This document shows positions 44,950 to 54,238 of a stretch of DNA of 64,000 nt, piece by piece. Position 1 is the stretch's first letter. Each line of letters begins with the position of its first letter. The notes beneath the pieces were generated by a model. It was not told the origin of the DNA. It did not search any database and was given only the letters and a program-made list of their open reading frames with translations. This DNA comes from Bog-756 sp963725395 (GTDB lineage: Bacteria > Actinomycetota > Acidimicrobiia > Acidimicrobiales > RAAP-2): NCBI GenBank assembly GCA_963725395.1, contig CAVRYH010000002.1, positions 310,001 to 374,000 on the forward strand. Direction: 5' to 3'. Made by a program: the position numbers and the translations under genes.

Positions 44950-46829
44950 CGACCGACGTGGAGACGGGCGACGTGCAGCCGGCGGTGGCCCCGCTGGGCC
45001 CCACGCTCGAGCTGGTCCGGACGGCCTCGGGGCGCCTGGTCCTCACGGTGCTCATGGCCGCGGGTGCTATCGCTGCCGACATCGGGCTCATCGGCACCGC
45101 CGCCTGGCTCATCTCGAGGGCGTCCGCGCACCCGAACGAGTCGGTGCTGGCCGTCGCCATCGTCGGTGTCCAGTTCTTCGGCCTGTCCCGCGGTTTCTTC
45201 CGGTACGAGGAGCGTCTGGTCGGTCACGACACGGCCCTCCGGCTGCTGGCCGACCTCAGGGTCAAGGTGTACGAGCGGCTGGAGCGGTTGGCCCCCACCG
45301 GTCTGCCGGCGTTCCGGAGGGGCGACCTGCTGGCCCGCATGGTGCAAGACGTCGACGCCCTCCAGGATCTGGTCATCCGGGTCATCCCGCCCTTCGCCAC
45401 CGCCGCCCTGGTCGGTGGGCTGACCGTGGTCCTCCTGTGGTGGATGCTCCCGGCCGCCGGGATCGTCCTGGCCGTGGCCCTGCTCCTGGCGGGCACGGTC
45501 GTGCCCTGGCTCACCGGCACGCTGTCCCGGCGGAGGGAATCGCGCTTCGCCCAAGTCCGCGGCGATCTGGCCGCGTCGATGGTCGACCTCACCGAAGGTG
45601 CGCCCGAGTTGGTGGCCTTCGGCGCCACCGGCGTCCAGATCGGCACCCTGCGGGCGCAGGATGCGGAGCTCACGGCCATCGCATCGGCGTCGGCCGGGAC
45701 GGCCGGTGTCGGTCTGGCCCTGACCACCCTCCTCGCCGGCCTCGCCTGCTGGGGTTGCCTGGTAGTCGGCATCCCCACGGTGGTGTCGGGGCGTCTCGGC
45801 GCCACCGAACTTGCGGTCATCACCCTCATCCCGCTGGCCGCCTTCGAGCTGGTCGTGGGGCTTCCCGTCGCCACCCAGGCCCTCGAGCGGGTGCGGCACG
45901 CGGCGGCCCGCGTGTTCGAGGTCACCGATGCGCCCGAGCCCGTCGTCGATCCCGAGGAGCCCAACGCCCTGCCCGCTGGCCCCTACCGGCTCGAGGCCCA
46001 CTCGGTCTGGGCCGGCTACCGGGGCGCCTCGGCGCCCGCGCTGAGAGGCGTGGACCTGGAGCTCGCCCCCGGGCGTCGCGTCGCCGTGGTGGGACCGAGC
46101 GGAGCGGGGAAGTCGACCCTGGCCAGCGTGCTCCTCGACCTCCTCCCGGTCGAGGCCGGGACGGTGGCGCTGAACGGCGTGCCGCTCGACCGGCTGGCCG
46201 GTGACGACCTCCGCACCGTGGTCGGGCTGGTCGGCCAGGACGCCTACCTGTTCGACACCACCATCGCCGAGAACCTCCGCATCGGGCGCCGTGAGGCGAC
46301 CGACGACCAGCTCGGTGACGTCCTCGAGCGGGTGGGACTGACCGAATGGATCCGAGGACTGCCCATGGGCCTGGCCACCGAGGTGGGTGCCCACGGAGCC
46401 CGGTTGTCGGGAGGTCAACGCCAGCGGATCGCCGTGGCCCGGGCCCTCCTGGCTGACTTCCCGCTGCTCGTGGTGGACGAGCCCGCCGAGCACCTCGACC
46501 CGTTGGGGGCCGACGCTCTCACCGCCGATCTCTTGGCCCTCACCGCCGGGCGGTCGCTCCTGCTCATCAGCCATCGGCTGAGCGGCCTCGAGTCGGTCGA
46601 CGAGATCCTGGTGATGGACACCGGACGCGTCATCGAGCGCGGCACCCACGACGAGCTGCTCGCGTCGGGTGGCCGGTACTCGTCGCTGTGGTGGGAGGAG
46701 ATGCGCACCGAGCGCTACGACTCGCCGAGGACCTGGCCGAGCCAGACCACGATGACCCTTCGACGACAGCAGTTACCGACGGTCGCCACGCCCCGTGGGG
46801 ACCTCAATGACGGGAGTCCAATGCCATGA
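44946..46829 (+). CDS. cydC: Thiol exporter ABC subunit CydC
   Basis: A 627-aa fused membrane-ATPase protein, longer than the usual ~570 because of a ~40-residue tail. Helices lie in residues about 25-320; the ATPase has Walker A GPSGAGKST (about 384), signature LSGGQRQRIAVA and Walker B LLVVDEPAEHLD. Together with CydD it exports cysteine or glutathione-type thiols for bd oxidase assembly. ATG 44946 overlaps cydD by 4 nt and its end overlaps cydA by 4 nt. Confidence 0.93.
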   Translation: MTTDVETGDVQPAVAPLGPTLELVRTASGRLVLTVLMAAGAIAADIGLIGTAAWLISRASAHPNESVLAVAIVGVQFFGLSRGFFRYEERLVGHDTALRLLADLRVKVYERLERLAPTGLPAFRRGDLLARMVQDVDALQDLVIRVIPPFATAALVGGLTVVLLWWMLPAAGIVLAVALLLAGTVVPWLTGTLSRRRESRFAQVRGDLAASMVDLTEGAPELVAFGATGVQIGTLRAQDAELTAIASASAGTAGVGLALTTLLAGLACWGCLVVGIPTVVSGRLGATELAVITLIPLAAFELVVGLPVATQALERVRHAAARVFEVTDAPEPVVDPEEPNALPAGPYRLEAHSVWAGYRGASAPALRGVDLELAPGRRVAVVGPSGAGKSTLASVLLDLLPVEAGTVALNGVPLDRLAGDDLRTVVGLVGQDAYLFDTTIAENLRIGRREATDDQLGDVLERVGLTEWIRGLPMGLATEVGAHGARLSGGQRQRIAVARALLADFPLLVVDEPAEHLDPLGADALTADLLALTAGRSLLLISHRLSGLESVDEILVMDTGRVIERGTHDELLASGGRYSSLWWEEMRTERYDSPRTWPSQTTMTLRRQQLPTVATPRGDLNDGSPMP

Positions 46830-48268
46830 GCACCGATCTCGCCCGCTGGCAGTTCGCCACCACCAGCATCTACCACTTCCTCTTCGTGCCGGTCACCATC
46901 GGCCTCGCCTTCTTGGTGGCGCTGCTGCAGACGAGCTGGTACCGCAACGACAATCCGACGTTCAAGCGGCTCACCAAGTTCTTCGGCACGCTGCTCCTCA
47001 TCAACGTGGCGGTGGGCGTGGTGACCGGCCTGGTGCAGGAGTTCGAGTTCGGCATGAACTGGTCGAACTACTCCCGGTTCGTCGGCAACATCTTCGGTGG
47101 GCCGCTGGCCATGGAGGGCCTGGTGGCGTTCTTTCTCGAGTCCACGTTCCTCGGCGTCTGGATCTTCGGCTGGGACCGGCTGTCGAAGAAGCTCCACCTG
47201 GCCTGCATCTGGCTGGTGGCCGCGGCCACCATGCTGTCGGCCCTGTTCATCATGGCCGCCAACTCGTGGATGCAGCATCCGGTCGGATACGTGATGAACG
47301 CCCAGCACCAGCCCCAGCTCACCGACATCTGGGCCCTGTTCACCAACCCGGTGTTCCTGTGGGCCTACCCGCACGTGCTGCTGGCGTCGCTCGTCACCGG
47401 CGCCCTGGTCATGCTGGCCGTCTCCGCCTGGCACCTCAGGCGGGGGAGCGCCGTCGCGGCGTTCCGCCGCACCGCCATCATCTCCCTCGCCGTGCTCACC
47501 CCCGCCGTCTTCCTCAACATGTTCGTCGGCAGTGAGCTCGGGGTCATCGAGGGCCGGTACCAACCCATGAAGATCGCCGCCGCCGAGGCGCTGTGGACCA
47601 CCTGCCCGTCGCACTGCTCCTTCTCGCTCTTCCAGATCGGCGGTGGGAACAACGACGAGACCCCCACCCAGATCCTGGAGATCCCCGACCTGTTGTCGAT
47701 CCTGGCCACCAACCACCTGGACGGCACCGTCCAGGGCATGAACAACCTCCAGGCGCAGTACGTGAAGGAGTACGGCCCCGGCAACTACATCCCCAACGTG
47801 TTCATCCAGTACTGGGGGATGCGGGTGATGGCCTACCTGGCCGCCCTGATCGCCCTGTTCGCCCTGTGGGGCCTGTGGCTCATCCGCCGCAAGACGCTCG
47901 ACAAGGCCAAGTGGTTCCTGTACATCGCCCCGTGGTTCGTGATCACCCCGTTCCTCATGAACACGGCCGGCTGGATGCTGACCGAGAGCGGTCGCCAGCC
48001 GTGGATCGTCCAGGGGCTGATGAAGACGTCCCAGGCCGCGTCGCCGTCGGTGACCTCGGCGGACATCTGGATCAGTCTGGTCGTCTTCGTCCTGTTGTAT
48101 GTCGCCCTGGGGGTGGCCGACGCCTACCTGATGATCCACTACGGCCGCAAGGAGCTCGGCGAGCCTCCCGAAGACGACGGTGGCTCGACCGGCGGCACCG
48201 GGGGCGACCACGAGGGGGCCTCGTCGGACGAGGCCGATGCCGACCGCGTTCCGGCGCTCATCTACTAG
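46826..48268 (+). CDS. cydA: Cytochrome bd ubiquinol/menaquinol oxidase subunit I
   Basis: A 480-aa membrane protein with about nine helices. The heme ligand His lies in TSIYHFLFVPVTIG near the N-terminus, the second in NSWMQHPVGY, and the b558 ligand Met in a later helix. The GRQPWIVQG motif is present as expected. The Q-loop is short. CydA holds three hemes and oxidises quinol while reducing oxygen at high affinity. ATG overlaps cydC (ATGA); cydB starts 6 nt after its stop. Confidence 0.97.
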   Translation: MSTDLARWQFATTSIYHFLFVPVTIGLAFLVALLQTSWYRNDNPTFKRLTKFFGTLLLINVAVGVVTGLVQEFEFGMNWSNYSRFVGNIFGGPLAMEGLVAFFLESTFLGVWIFGWDRLSKKLHLACIWLVAAATMLSALFIMAANSWMQHPVGYVMNAQHQPQLTDIWALFTNPVFLWAYPHVLLASLVTGALVMLAVSAWHLRRGSAVAAFRRTAIISLAVLTPAVFLNMFVGSELGVIEGRYQPMKIAAAEALWTTCPSHCSFSLFQIGGGNNDETPTQILEIPDLLSILATNHLDGTVQGMNNLQAQYVKEYGPGNYIPNVFIQYWGMRVMAYLAALIALFALWGLWLIRRKTLDKAKWFLYIAPWFVITPFLMNTAGWMLTESGRQPWIVQGLMKTSQAASPSVTSADIWISLVVFVLLYVALGVADAYLMIHYGRKELGEPPEDDGGSTGGTGGDHEGASSDEADADRVPALIY

Positions 48269-48274
48269 GAGGCC

Positions 48275-49342
48275 ATGATGGTCCATCTCAACAACATCTG
48301 GTATCTGATAGTCGCCGTCTTCTGGGTGGGGTTCTTCGTCCTCGAGGGCTTCGACTTCGGCGTGGGCATGCTGCACTCCTTCATCGGGCACGACGACGTC
48401 GAGCGGCGCATCGCCGTCAACTCGATCGGGCCGATCTGGGACGGCAACGAGGTCTGGTTGATCGTCGGGGGCGCGGCCATCTTCGCCGCCTTCCCCGGGT
48501 GGTACGCCACCATGTTCTCCACCTTCTACCTGGCCCTGGTGGTCGTCCTGCTGGCGCTGATCGTCCGTGGGGTGTCCTTCGAGTTCTACCGGAAGATCGA
48601 AGACCCCCGGTGGCGGTCGACGTGGCGGTGGTCCCTCACCATCGGGAGTGCGCTCATCCCGCTGCTGCTCGGCACCGCGCTCGGCGACCTGCTCCACGGG
48701 CTGCCCATCGACTCGTCCCATAACTACACCGGCAACTTCTTCGGGCTGCTCGTCCCCTTCGGGCTCTACACCGGCGTGACCCTCACCGTGCTGTGCCTGT
48801 TCCTCGGGGCGGCCTACCTCACGTTGAAGACCGAGGGGGAGCTCCACGACCGGGTCTCCCGGCTCTCGGGCCGGATCGGCTGGGGGGCCGCGGTCCTCAC
48901 CTTCGGGTGGCTGACCTGGAGCCACGTGGGCCTGAGCGTCGGCTTCGTCCCCAGCCCGATCGACGCCCTGGCCCTGGTGGCGGTGGTGGCGGCCGCCTGG
49001 CTGGCCGAGGCCGGGTCCGAGGGGTGGGCCTTCACGTCCGGGGCCGTGGCCATTGGCAGCGTGGTGGGCTCGATCTTCTTCGACCTCTTCCCCCGGGTGA
49101 TGGTGTCGACCACCAGCACCGCCTACAACCTGACCGTGGCCAACACCGCCAGTCCGTCCTACACCTTGAAGGTCATGACCGTGGTGGCTGTCGTCTTCTT
49201 CCCCGTGGTGCTCGCCTACCAGGGCTGGAGCCTCTACGTGTTCCGGAAGCGGATCACCTCGGGCCCGTCGCCCGCAGCGGAGGTGCAGCCCGCGCCGGGT
49301 GGTCCCGACGCGGGCGTGGCGGCCGGGCCGAGCACGACCTGA
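48275..49342 (+). CDS. cydB: Cytochrome bd oxidase subunit II
   Basis: A 355-aa membrane protein with about nine helices. IWYLIVAVFWVGFFVLEGFD is the family's N-terminal signature (GFFVLEGFDFGVG), with IGPIWDGNEVWLIVGGA following. It completes the bd oxidase with CydA. ATG 48275. Gene order is cydD-cydC-cydA-cydB here, whereas many actinobacteria have cydABDC. It ends the operon; a GC-rich GCCGG repeat follows. Confidence 0.97.
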   Translation: MMVHLNNIWYLIVAVFWVGFFVLEGFDFGVGMLHSFIGHDDVERRIAVNSIGPIWDGNEVWLIVGGAAIFAAFPGWYATMFSTFYLALVVVLLALIVRGVSFEFYRKIEDPRWRSTWRWSLTIGSALIPLLLGTALGDLLHGLPIDSSHNYTGNFFGLLVPFGLYTGVTLTVLCLFLGAAYLTLKTEGELHDRVSRLSGRIGWGAAVLTFGWLTWSHVGLSVGFVPSPIDALALVAVVAAAWLAEAGSEGWAFTSGAVAIGSVVGSIFFDLFPRVMVSTTSTAYNLTVANTASPSYTLKVMTVVAVVFFPVVLAYQGWSLYVFRKRITSGPSPAAEVQPAPGGPDAGVAAGPSTT

Positions 49343-50857
49343 TCACCCGCCGGCCGGCTCGGCCGGCTCGGCCGGATGATGGCCGGAACGGAAGAGCCGA
49401 CCCCGGGTGGTATGGCCCGGCTCCTGGTTGAGCTGGTCCAGGGTGGAGGCGTCGTCGGCCAGGCGAGCGGCCAGCTGGCGGCCCCGGTCGCCCACCGTCG
49501 ACTCGATGGTCCGGGCCAGGGTCGACCACGGCTCGGAGCCGGGGTCGATGGAGGTCCGCAACGCGTCCACCAGCGGATTGGAGGTCCCACCGGTCACCGG
49601 CTCGACCGTCACCTGGTAGGCGGAGGGGTCGCCGCCCTCGGTGTAGATCCGCAGGGCGGCGACGTCGAGGTCGTCGTCGATGAGCAGGATCGAGGCGCCC
49701 TTGATCGGGTTGGGCTTCGGGGTGTCCACGACCCACCCCCCGGTGTTGGCCACGGCCACCGGAGACGGGAAGGCCGATACCGTGCGCCGGCCGACGAACG
49801 GCTTGTGGGTGTGACCGAAGATGAAGGTGACGTCGTCCGGGGCACCGATCTCGGACTTCACCTGTGTGGCGACGGGCCCACCGAGGTAGTCGACCAGTCC
49901 GTGCTCGGCGTGGGGGCTCAGCACCGCATCGGGACGGTGGCGTTCACGCAGCGCCCCTCCGACGCCGGCGCGAAGGAGCCCGGACACGGCATGGGCTTCG
50001 GCATCGGCCTCGGCCCGGGAGTGTCCGGCCGAACGGATGGCCCGTTCGATGGCGCCGACCTCGGCGTGCATCGTCTCGGGACTCTGGAGTGACTCGTAGA
50101 GGGAGCGGGTGACGTTCATGATGTCACCACTGGCTCCCATCGACGACCAGAAGAAGTCGATCCATCCACCGTTGTCAGCCTCGAGCTGCCAGGCCTCGGA
50201 CGTCCCCGGACGGGATGCGGAGAACACCTTGTCGAGCATCGACATGGCGCAGTAGAGCGGCTCCAGGAAGTGACCGTGGGTGAGCACGACGGCCCGCGTC
50301 CCCGACCCGTCGACCAGGCCCAGGTTCGGGTAGCTCTGCTCCACCGTCACCGAGGCACCCGGTCCGTTGCGGGCCGCCAGTGTCTCGACGAACCGGTCAC
50401 GGACCACCACCTGGTCGTTCTTCACCAGGAGGTGCGTGGCGTGCCGATCCCGGGGATCGGGGAAGCCCGAGGTGTCGTCCCCCAGTACCTGCAGGTAACG
50501 GTCGTCGCTCGCCCGCGACCAGAGATGGTGGTCGTGGTTGCCCGGCACGAAGCGGATGGTCGGCGCGATGGCGCCGTCCGCCGTTCCGGGGCGGAGCGCG
50601 CTGATGAAGTGGGAGAACGTTGCTGCCGCGTCCTCGGGTGACGTCAGCGCCAGTTCGAAGAGATCGCCCAGCACGACCATCTCGGGCGGATCGGTCCCCG
50701 GGCCGCGGAGGGAGCCGAGGCAGTCGGCCAGAGCGCCGAGGACGGGAGCGGCCGTCGAGCGGTCGACGTGTTGGCCGTCAGGGGTGACGTTGGTCAGCAC
50801 ACTGTTGAGCGCGCCGAGGTGGAGGTCTGAGATGCAGATCCAGCGAATTGTCGTCAT
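49343..50857 (-). CDS. Metallophosphoesterase (calcineurin-like)
   Basis: A 504-aa protein. Metal-site motifs are in order: DLHLG (residues 9-13), GDLFE (a variant of GDxxD), GNHDHHLW, THGH and GHTHKP. It is longer than most, with a C-terminal extension of unknown role. ATG 50857 follows AAAGGA at good spacing; a second ATG at 50863 is too close to it. The open frame to 51391 runs through the heptamer repeat and is not coding. Tail to tail with cydB. Confidence 0.87.
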   Translation of the reverse strand: MTTIRWICISDLHLGALNSVLTNVTPDGQHVDRSTAAPVLGALADCLGSLRGPGTDPPEMVVLGDLFELALTSPEDAAATFSHFISALRPGTADGAIAPTIRFVPGNHDHHLWSRASDDRYLQVLGDDTSGFPDPRDRHATHLLVKNDQVVVRDRFVETLAARNGPGASVTVEQSYPNLGLVDGSGTRAVVLTHGHFLEPLYCAMSMLDKVFSASRPGTSEAWQLEADNGGWIDFFWSSMGASGDIMNVTRSLYESLQSPETMHAEVGAIERAIRSAGHSRAEADAEAHAVSGLLRAGVGGALRERHRPDAVLSPHAEHGLVDYLGGPVATQVKSEIGAPDDVTFIFGHTHKPFVGRRTVSAFPSPVAVANTGGWVVDTPKPNPIKGASILLIDDDLDVAALRIYTEGGDPSAYQVTVEPVTGGTSNPLVDALRTSIDPGSEPWSTLARTIESTVGDRGRQLAARLADDASTLDQLNQEPGHTTRGRLFRSGHHPAEPAEPAGG

Positions 50858-51054
50858 GACCATCCTTTCGGACCCGAAGGTATCGCCTCGAACGGACGCA
50901 GGGAGCATCGACGCACCCGGGCAGCCCGGGACCGGTGCCCGACGGGAGCCACTTCCGGGCGGACCTCGGGGTCGATGCTCCGCCCCCGCCCGTGTCCTGT
51001 CGGCGCCCTCCAACCATCCGCCGGCGCCGGTCGCGGGCCAACTACCGTTTTTCC

Positions 51055-51145
51055 GATCCCCGATCCCCGATCCCCGATCCCCGATCCCCGATCCCCGATC
51101 CCCGATCCCCGATCCCCGATCCCCGATCCCCGATCCCCGATCCCC
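51055..51145. repeat. Tandem repeat (GATCCCC)13
   Basis: Thirteen perfect 7-bp units without interruption, 91 bp, lying 198 bp upstream of the metallophosphoesterase ATG. Each unit holds a GATC site. The length being a multiple of seven but not three means that copy-number change would alter spacing of any promoter or leader here. Confidence 0.95.
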
Positions 51146-51217
51146 CGGTCGCCAGGACGACGGAGATCTCCACCGGGCGGGGCCGTCCCAAGGGAGAGTC
51201 GATGGAGCCGTGCACAA

Positions 51218-51478
51218 GTGAGACGTGACGGACCGAGCGGCGGTCGGTCGGGGAGGCGGCGTGGACTCGTGTCGGCGCCTGCGCGGTCGGGCCTCGACGG
51301 CCGTCGGCGCCCGGGGCACCGTCGTCGTCCGCTGACCCCCCGCGAGGCCATCTGTCGCTGTGGACGGGTCATCGTCCGAAGCCAGCGGCATCCGCTGGAG
51401 AGCCGGCTGCAGCAGTACTGCTATGGATGCGCCGTGACCGGATGGGGTGGATCACGCCACCGAGCGCGTGGGCGGTAG
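51218..51478 (+). CDS. Possible small Arg-rich protein with CxCG...CxxC motif
   Basis: GTG 51218 gives 86 residues. The C-terminal half has CRCGRVIVRSQ, then LQQYCYGC, a pattern like a zinc ribbon (C-x-C-G-x17-C-x2-C). The N-terminal half is Arg/Gly-rich and low-complexity. No close Shine-Dalgarno sequence is present (AAGGGAGAG is ~20 nt away). I list it because the cysteines are evenly placed; it may equally be a chance open frame. Confidence 0.25.
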   Translation: MRRDGPSGGRSGRRRGLVSAPARSGLDGRRRPGHRRRPLTPREAICRCGRVIVRSQRHPLESRLQQYCYGCAVTGWGGSRHRARGR

Positions 51479-51511
51479 CCGGGTCGGGGGGACCCTTGGT
51501 GAATTTGCGGG

Positions 51512-52138
51512 TCAGCCCGAGCGGAAGACGCCTTGGGCGAGGACGTGCGGGGCGACGATGCCGAGCGGGACCCGGGGTCCGGGGCAGAAGTCGAACCCTC
51601 TCGACTCGGAGATCACGAACTCCTCGCGGACCAACGACAGGGTGTCCCTGTCGGGTCGGCACCCTCCCGCCACCCTGCTCCACACCGGCGCGAACAGCCG
51701 CTGGCTGCGCGCCGTCCCCGCATCGTCTGACAGGACGTGCTCGTAGATCCGGATCGCCGCCCCCTCGTTGAGCACCTTCTTGGTCTCTCTCAGCACCGCC
51801 TGCGGGTCGGGGACACTGCACAACACCAGCGAGAACACGGCACCGTCGAACGTGCCCTGCACGGCGTCGGCGACGACCTCGGCCCGACAGCCGATGACAG
51901 TGAAGCGCGGGGGCGCCCCCACGCGGCTGGCCTTCCGGCGCAGGTACTCCTCAGGCTCGACGCCGACCACTTCGGTGACCTCGGGTGGGTAGTGGGCGAA
52001 GTTGAGCCCGTTGCCGCACCCGATCTCGAGGATGCGCCCGGACAGGCCGGCGAGGAGCTCCCGGCGGTAGTCCTCCTGGAGGCGGGCCTCGGCCACCGAC
52101 CGCCGGGAGTAGATGCGGGCGAAGATCGGGTGGCTCAT
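51512..52138 (-). CDS. Class I SAM-dependent methyltransferase
   Basis: A 208-aa protein. SAM motif I is RILEIGCGNGLNFAHYP (residues 36-52), motif II VVGVEPEEYL, and motif IV GAVFSLVLCSVPDP. This is the UbiE/COQ5-like group, often acting on lipids or small molecules. ATG 52138. The substrate is unknown. It is a likely single-gene transcript. Confidence 0.9.
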   Translation of the reverse strand: MSHPIFARIYSRRSVAEARLQEDYRRELLAGLSGRILEIGCGNGLNFAHYPPEVTEVVGVEPEEYLRRKASRVGAPPRFTVIGCRAEVVADAVQGTFDGAVFSLVLCSVPDPQAVLRETKKVLNEGAAIRIYEHVLSDDAGTARSQRLFAPVWSRVAGGCRPDRDTLSLVREEFVISESRGFDFCPGPRVPLGIVAPHVLAQGVFRSG

Positions 52139-52312
52139 GCGGTTCGAATCATCGGGTGTCCATCGGCTCGGATGCCACCACCGGTGGACCGCGGTGGCGT
52201 GCCGCCGACCAACCTACCCAGGCCCACCGGACCCGGTCGGCATCTGTCACCGGCGAGTGGAAGCTGGACCCGCGTCACCGCCTTCCGAAGGGGAGAGCTA
52301 TCGAAGGCGGTA

Positions 52313-53857
52313 CTAGCCGAGCGGGGCGAGCTCGGTGTCCAGGAGCACCTCGAGCCGTCGATGGATGAGGGCGTGGTCCTCGATGAGCGGATCGTGCCGT
52401 CTACCGAGCCGGTGGATGCGCCGGACCTGTTCCGGGCTGGCCTGCGCGATGTCTCGCTGCAGGAGCGAGACCGATGCGTCCTGCAGCAACCCACGAAGCC
52501 CACGGTCACCCGTGCCCTCCGATCCGCACTCCCTCGTGATCTGATCGAGCACACGGTCGGTGGTGGCGCACGATCCGTCGACCATCCCGAAGTAATCGAC
52601 CAGGTCCCCGAGCACCGGCGTCGGGCTGGTGCGCCCCGCTTCGATGCAGTTGACCAGCGGGCTGACGTCGCCGGCCGAAAGGGGGTCGTAGGTCCCGGGG
52701 TAGACCTCGGCCTCGTAGCCCGGTGGATAGCCGGTGAACACGATGGGCGACTGGGAATCGGGGTGGTCGGCCAGGTAATCGAGCGTCATGTCGAGGAGGG
52801 CGAGCGGTGGCCAACCGAGGTCCCGCAGCGCCACCACCTTGGGCTCGTCGCGCTCGGCCACGACCGCGGCCGTCATGAGGAGCTGGTAGCACTCCAGGGC
52901 CGACTGCACCGGGAAGAGCACGAGTGGCGAGTGGAGCAGGATCGGCTCGTCCGCGGCGATCCATCTGAGGACCCTCTGTCCGACGATGCTGTTGTCCACG
53001 ACGTGGGTGAACCGGGTGCAGGCCACGCGCATGTCGGAGTTCTTGGCGCGGACGGCGGACTGGTACTCGACGAGCTTCTTCGTGGCCGCGTACACGTCCC
53101 GGGTGTACAGCCGGACCGCCTTGCCGGTGCTGGCCACCACCACGGTTCCGACCCCGGCCTCGGCCGCCGTGTCGAGGACGACCTGGGTGCCGACCACGTT
53201 CGTGGACACGGTTTCGGCCACCCGGAGCTCGGCGACGGCAGGACTGCGCTGGGCGGCGAGATGGATGACGAGATCGGGCCGGAGGTCCTCCATGACCTCC
53301 GCCATCTGCCCGCGGCTCCGGACGTCGCCGACAAGATAGGTGACGCCGTCCACCCGCCGCTCCGCGTCGGGGCGGTTGCGGGCCACCGAGACCAATCGCG
53401 CCCCGGGTAGGTCGTCGACGAGATGGCTCAGCACCACGTGCCCGACACAGCCCGTGCCGCCGGTCACGAGCACCCGTTCCCACCGTGGGAGGAGGTCGCT
53501 GCTGAAGCCCGTGACTCCCCGCAGTCGCGTTCCCTCGAACCGGAGCTTCTCCATCTGGGGATTGTCCCGGTAACGGATCAGCTCGCGGGTGAGCGACCGA
53601 AGCTCGGCGAGGTCCTCGTCCGGCGAGAGACCGAGCATCCGCTCGACGATCTCGGCCTTGACCTCGGCCCTGGTGGTGGCCTCGGCCTCGGTGGGACATC
53701 GCCGAGCGAGGTCGTCACCGCCATGGTCAGTCAGCTGGCGTTCGTCGTCCGGGAATCGAGGATCCCCGGAGGCGCCGTCGGAGGATTCGCCACCCATCTG
53801 AAGCTGCACGCCAGGCCCACCTTCCCGCACGCGTCGGCCGCCGATGCTCCGCTTCAT
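52313..53857 (-). CDS. NAD-dependent epimerase/CapD-like SDR protein
   Basis: A 514-aa protein. The N-terminal ~120 residues are hydrophilic and unassigned; an extended SDR domain begins at VLVTGGTGCVGHVVLSHLVD (about residues 129-148), with VIHLAAQRSP and a YAATKK catalytic pair near 258. It may dehydrate or epimerise a nucleotide sugar for surface polysaccharide. ATG 53857 follows AAAGGGAAC. A ~100-residue C-terminal helical segment (DRGLRGLLQDASVSLLQRDI) is unassigned. Confidence 0.8.
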   Translation of the reverse strand: MKRSIGGRRVREGGPGVQLQMGGESSDGASGDPRFPDDERQLTDHGGDDLARRCPTEAEATTRAEVKAEIVERMLGLSPDEDLAELRSLTRELIRYRDNPQMEKLRFEGTRLRGVTGFSSDLLPRWERVLVTGGTGCVGHVVLSHLVDDLPGARLVSVARNRPDAERRVDGVTYLVGDVRSRGQMAEVMEDLRPDLVIHLAAQRSPAVAELRVAETVSTNVVGTQVVLDTAAEAGVGTVVVASTGKAVRLYTRDVYAATKKLVEYQSAVRAKNSDMRVACTRFTHVVDNSIVGQRVLRWIAADEPILLHSPLVLFPVQSALECYQLLMTAAVVAERDEPKVVALRDLGWPPLALLDMTLDYLADHPDSQSPIVFTGYPPGYEAEVYPGTYDPLSAGDVSPLVNCIEAGRTSPTPVLGDLVDYFGMVDGSCATTDRVLDQITRECGSEGTGDRGLRGLLQDASVSLLQRDIAQASPEQVRRIHRLGRRHDPLIEDHALIHRRLEVLLDTELAPLG

Positions 53858-54238
53858 CGCCGTTCCCTTTCGACTGCTTCCGTCGCGTCTGCTGAGCGAC
53901 TGATCGTCCCTGATCTAGGCCCACGCTTGAGAGCCTCGCAACCACCAGACCGAACCGTAACCGATCGGCCAGGCAGAGTTCCATTGGCTTACTCCTGGAC
54001 AATGTTGACTGACCCAGTCGACTAATGGGCCCGAGCAGCCGGCAGCGGCCAGGCGGGGAAAACCCTGTTCTTGCTGGACCGATGTCCCGAGTCTCGCTCG
54101 GCCCGACTGCCATCGCTACCAGTGGCCCTTGACGGAGGCGGAGATGTCGGCGGCCCGGGCCGGTCCCCTTGGGCCATCCCGTCGGTCCGCCACCGGGGGC
54201 GCCTCACCACCGGGGCCGCCTGGCGGCATCCGTCGGAC
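53858..54238. other. 381-bp gap: promoter region of the CapD-like gene
   Basis: No confident gene. There is a short minus-strand ORF starting ATG 53984 with AGGAG 7 nt before it that overlaps the start of the CapD-like gene; its protein is Arg-rich and looks spurious. A partly symmetric site, GTTGACTGACCCAGTCGAC, lies at 54004-54022 (arms GACTG/CAGTC). Confidence 0.4.

Noticed and set aside
51055..51145. CRISPR array
   Set aside because: Units are 7 bp with no spacers, and no cas genes are near. It is a simple tandem repeat.
49343..51391. Longer metallophosphoesterase start including a GIGDRGS repeat
   Set aside because: The repeat peptide comes from translating the (GATCCCC) tract, and the ATG at 50857 has the ribosome site and the DLHLG motif at normal distance.
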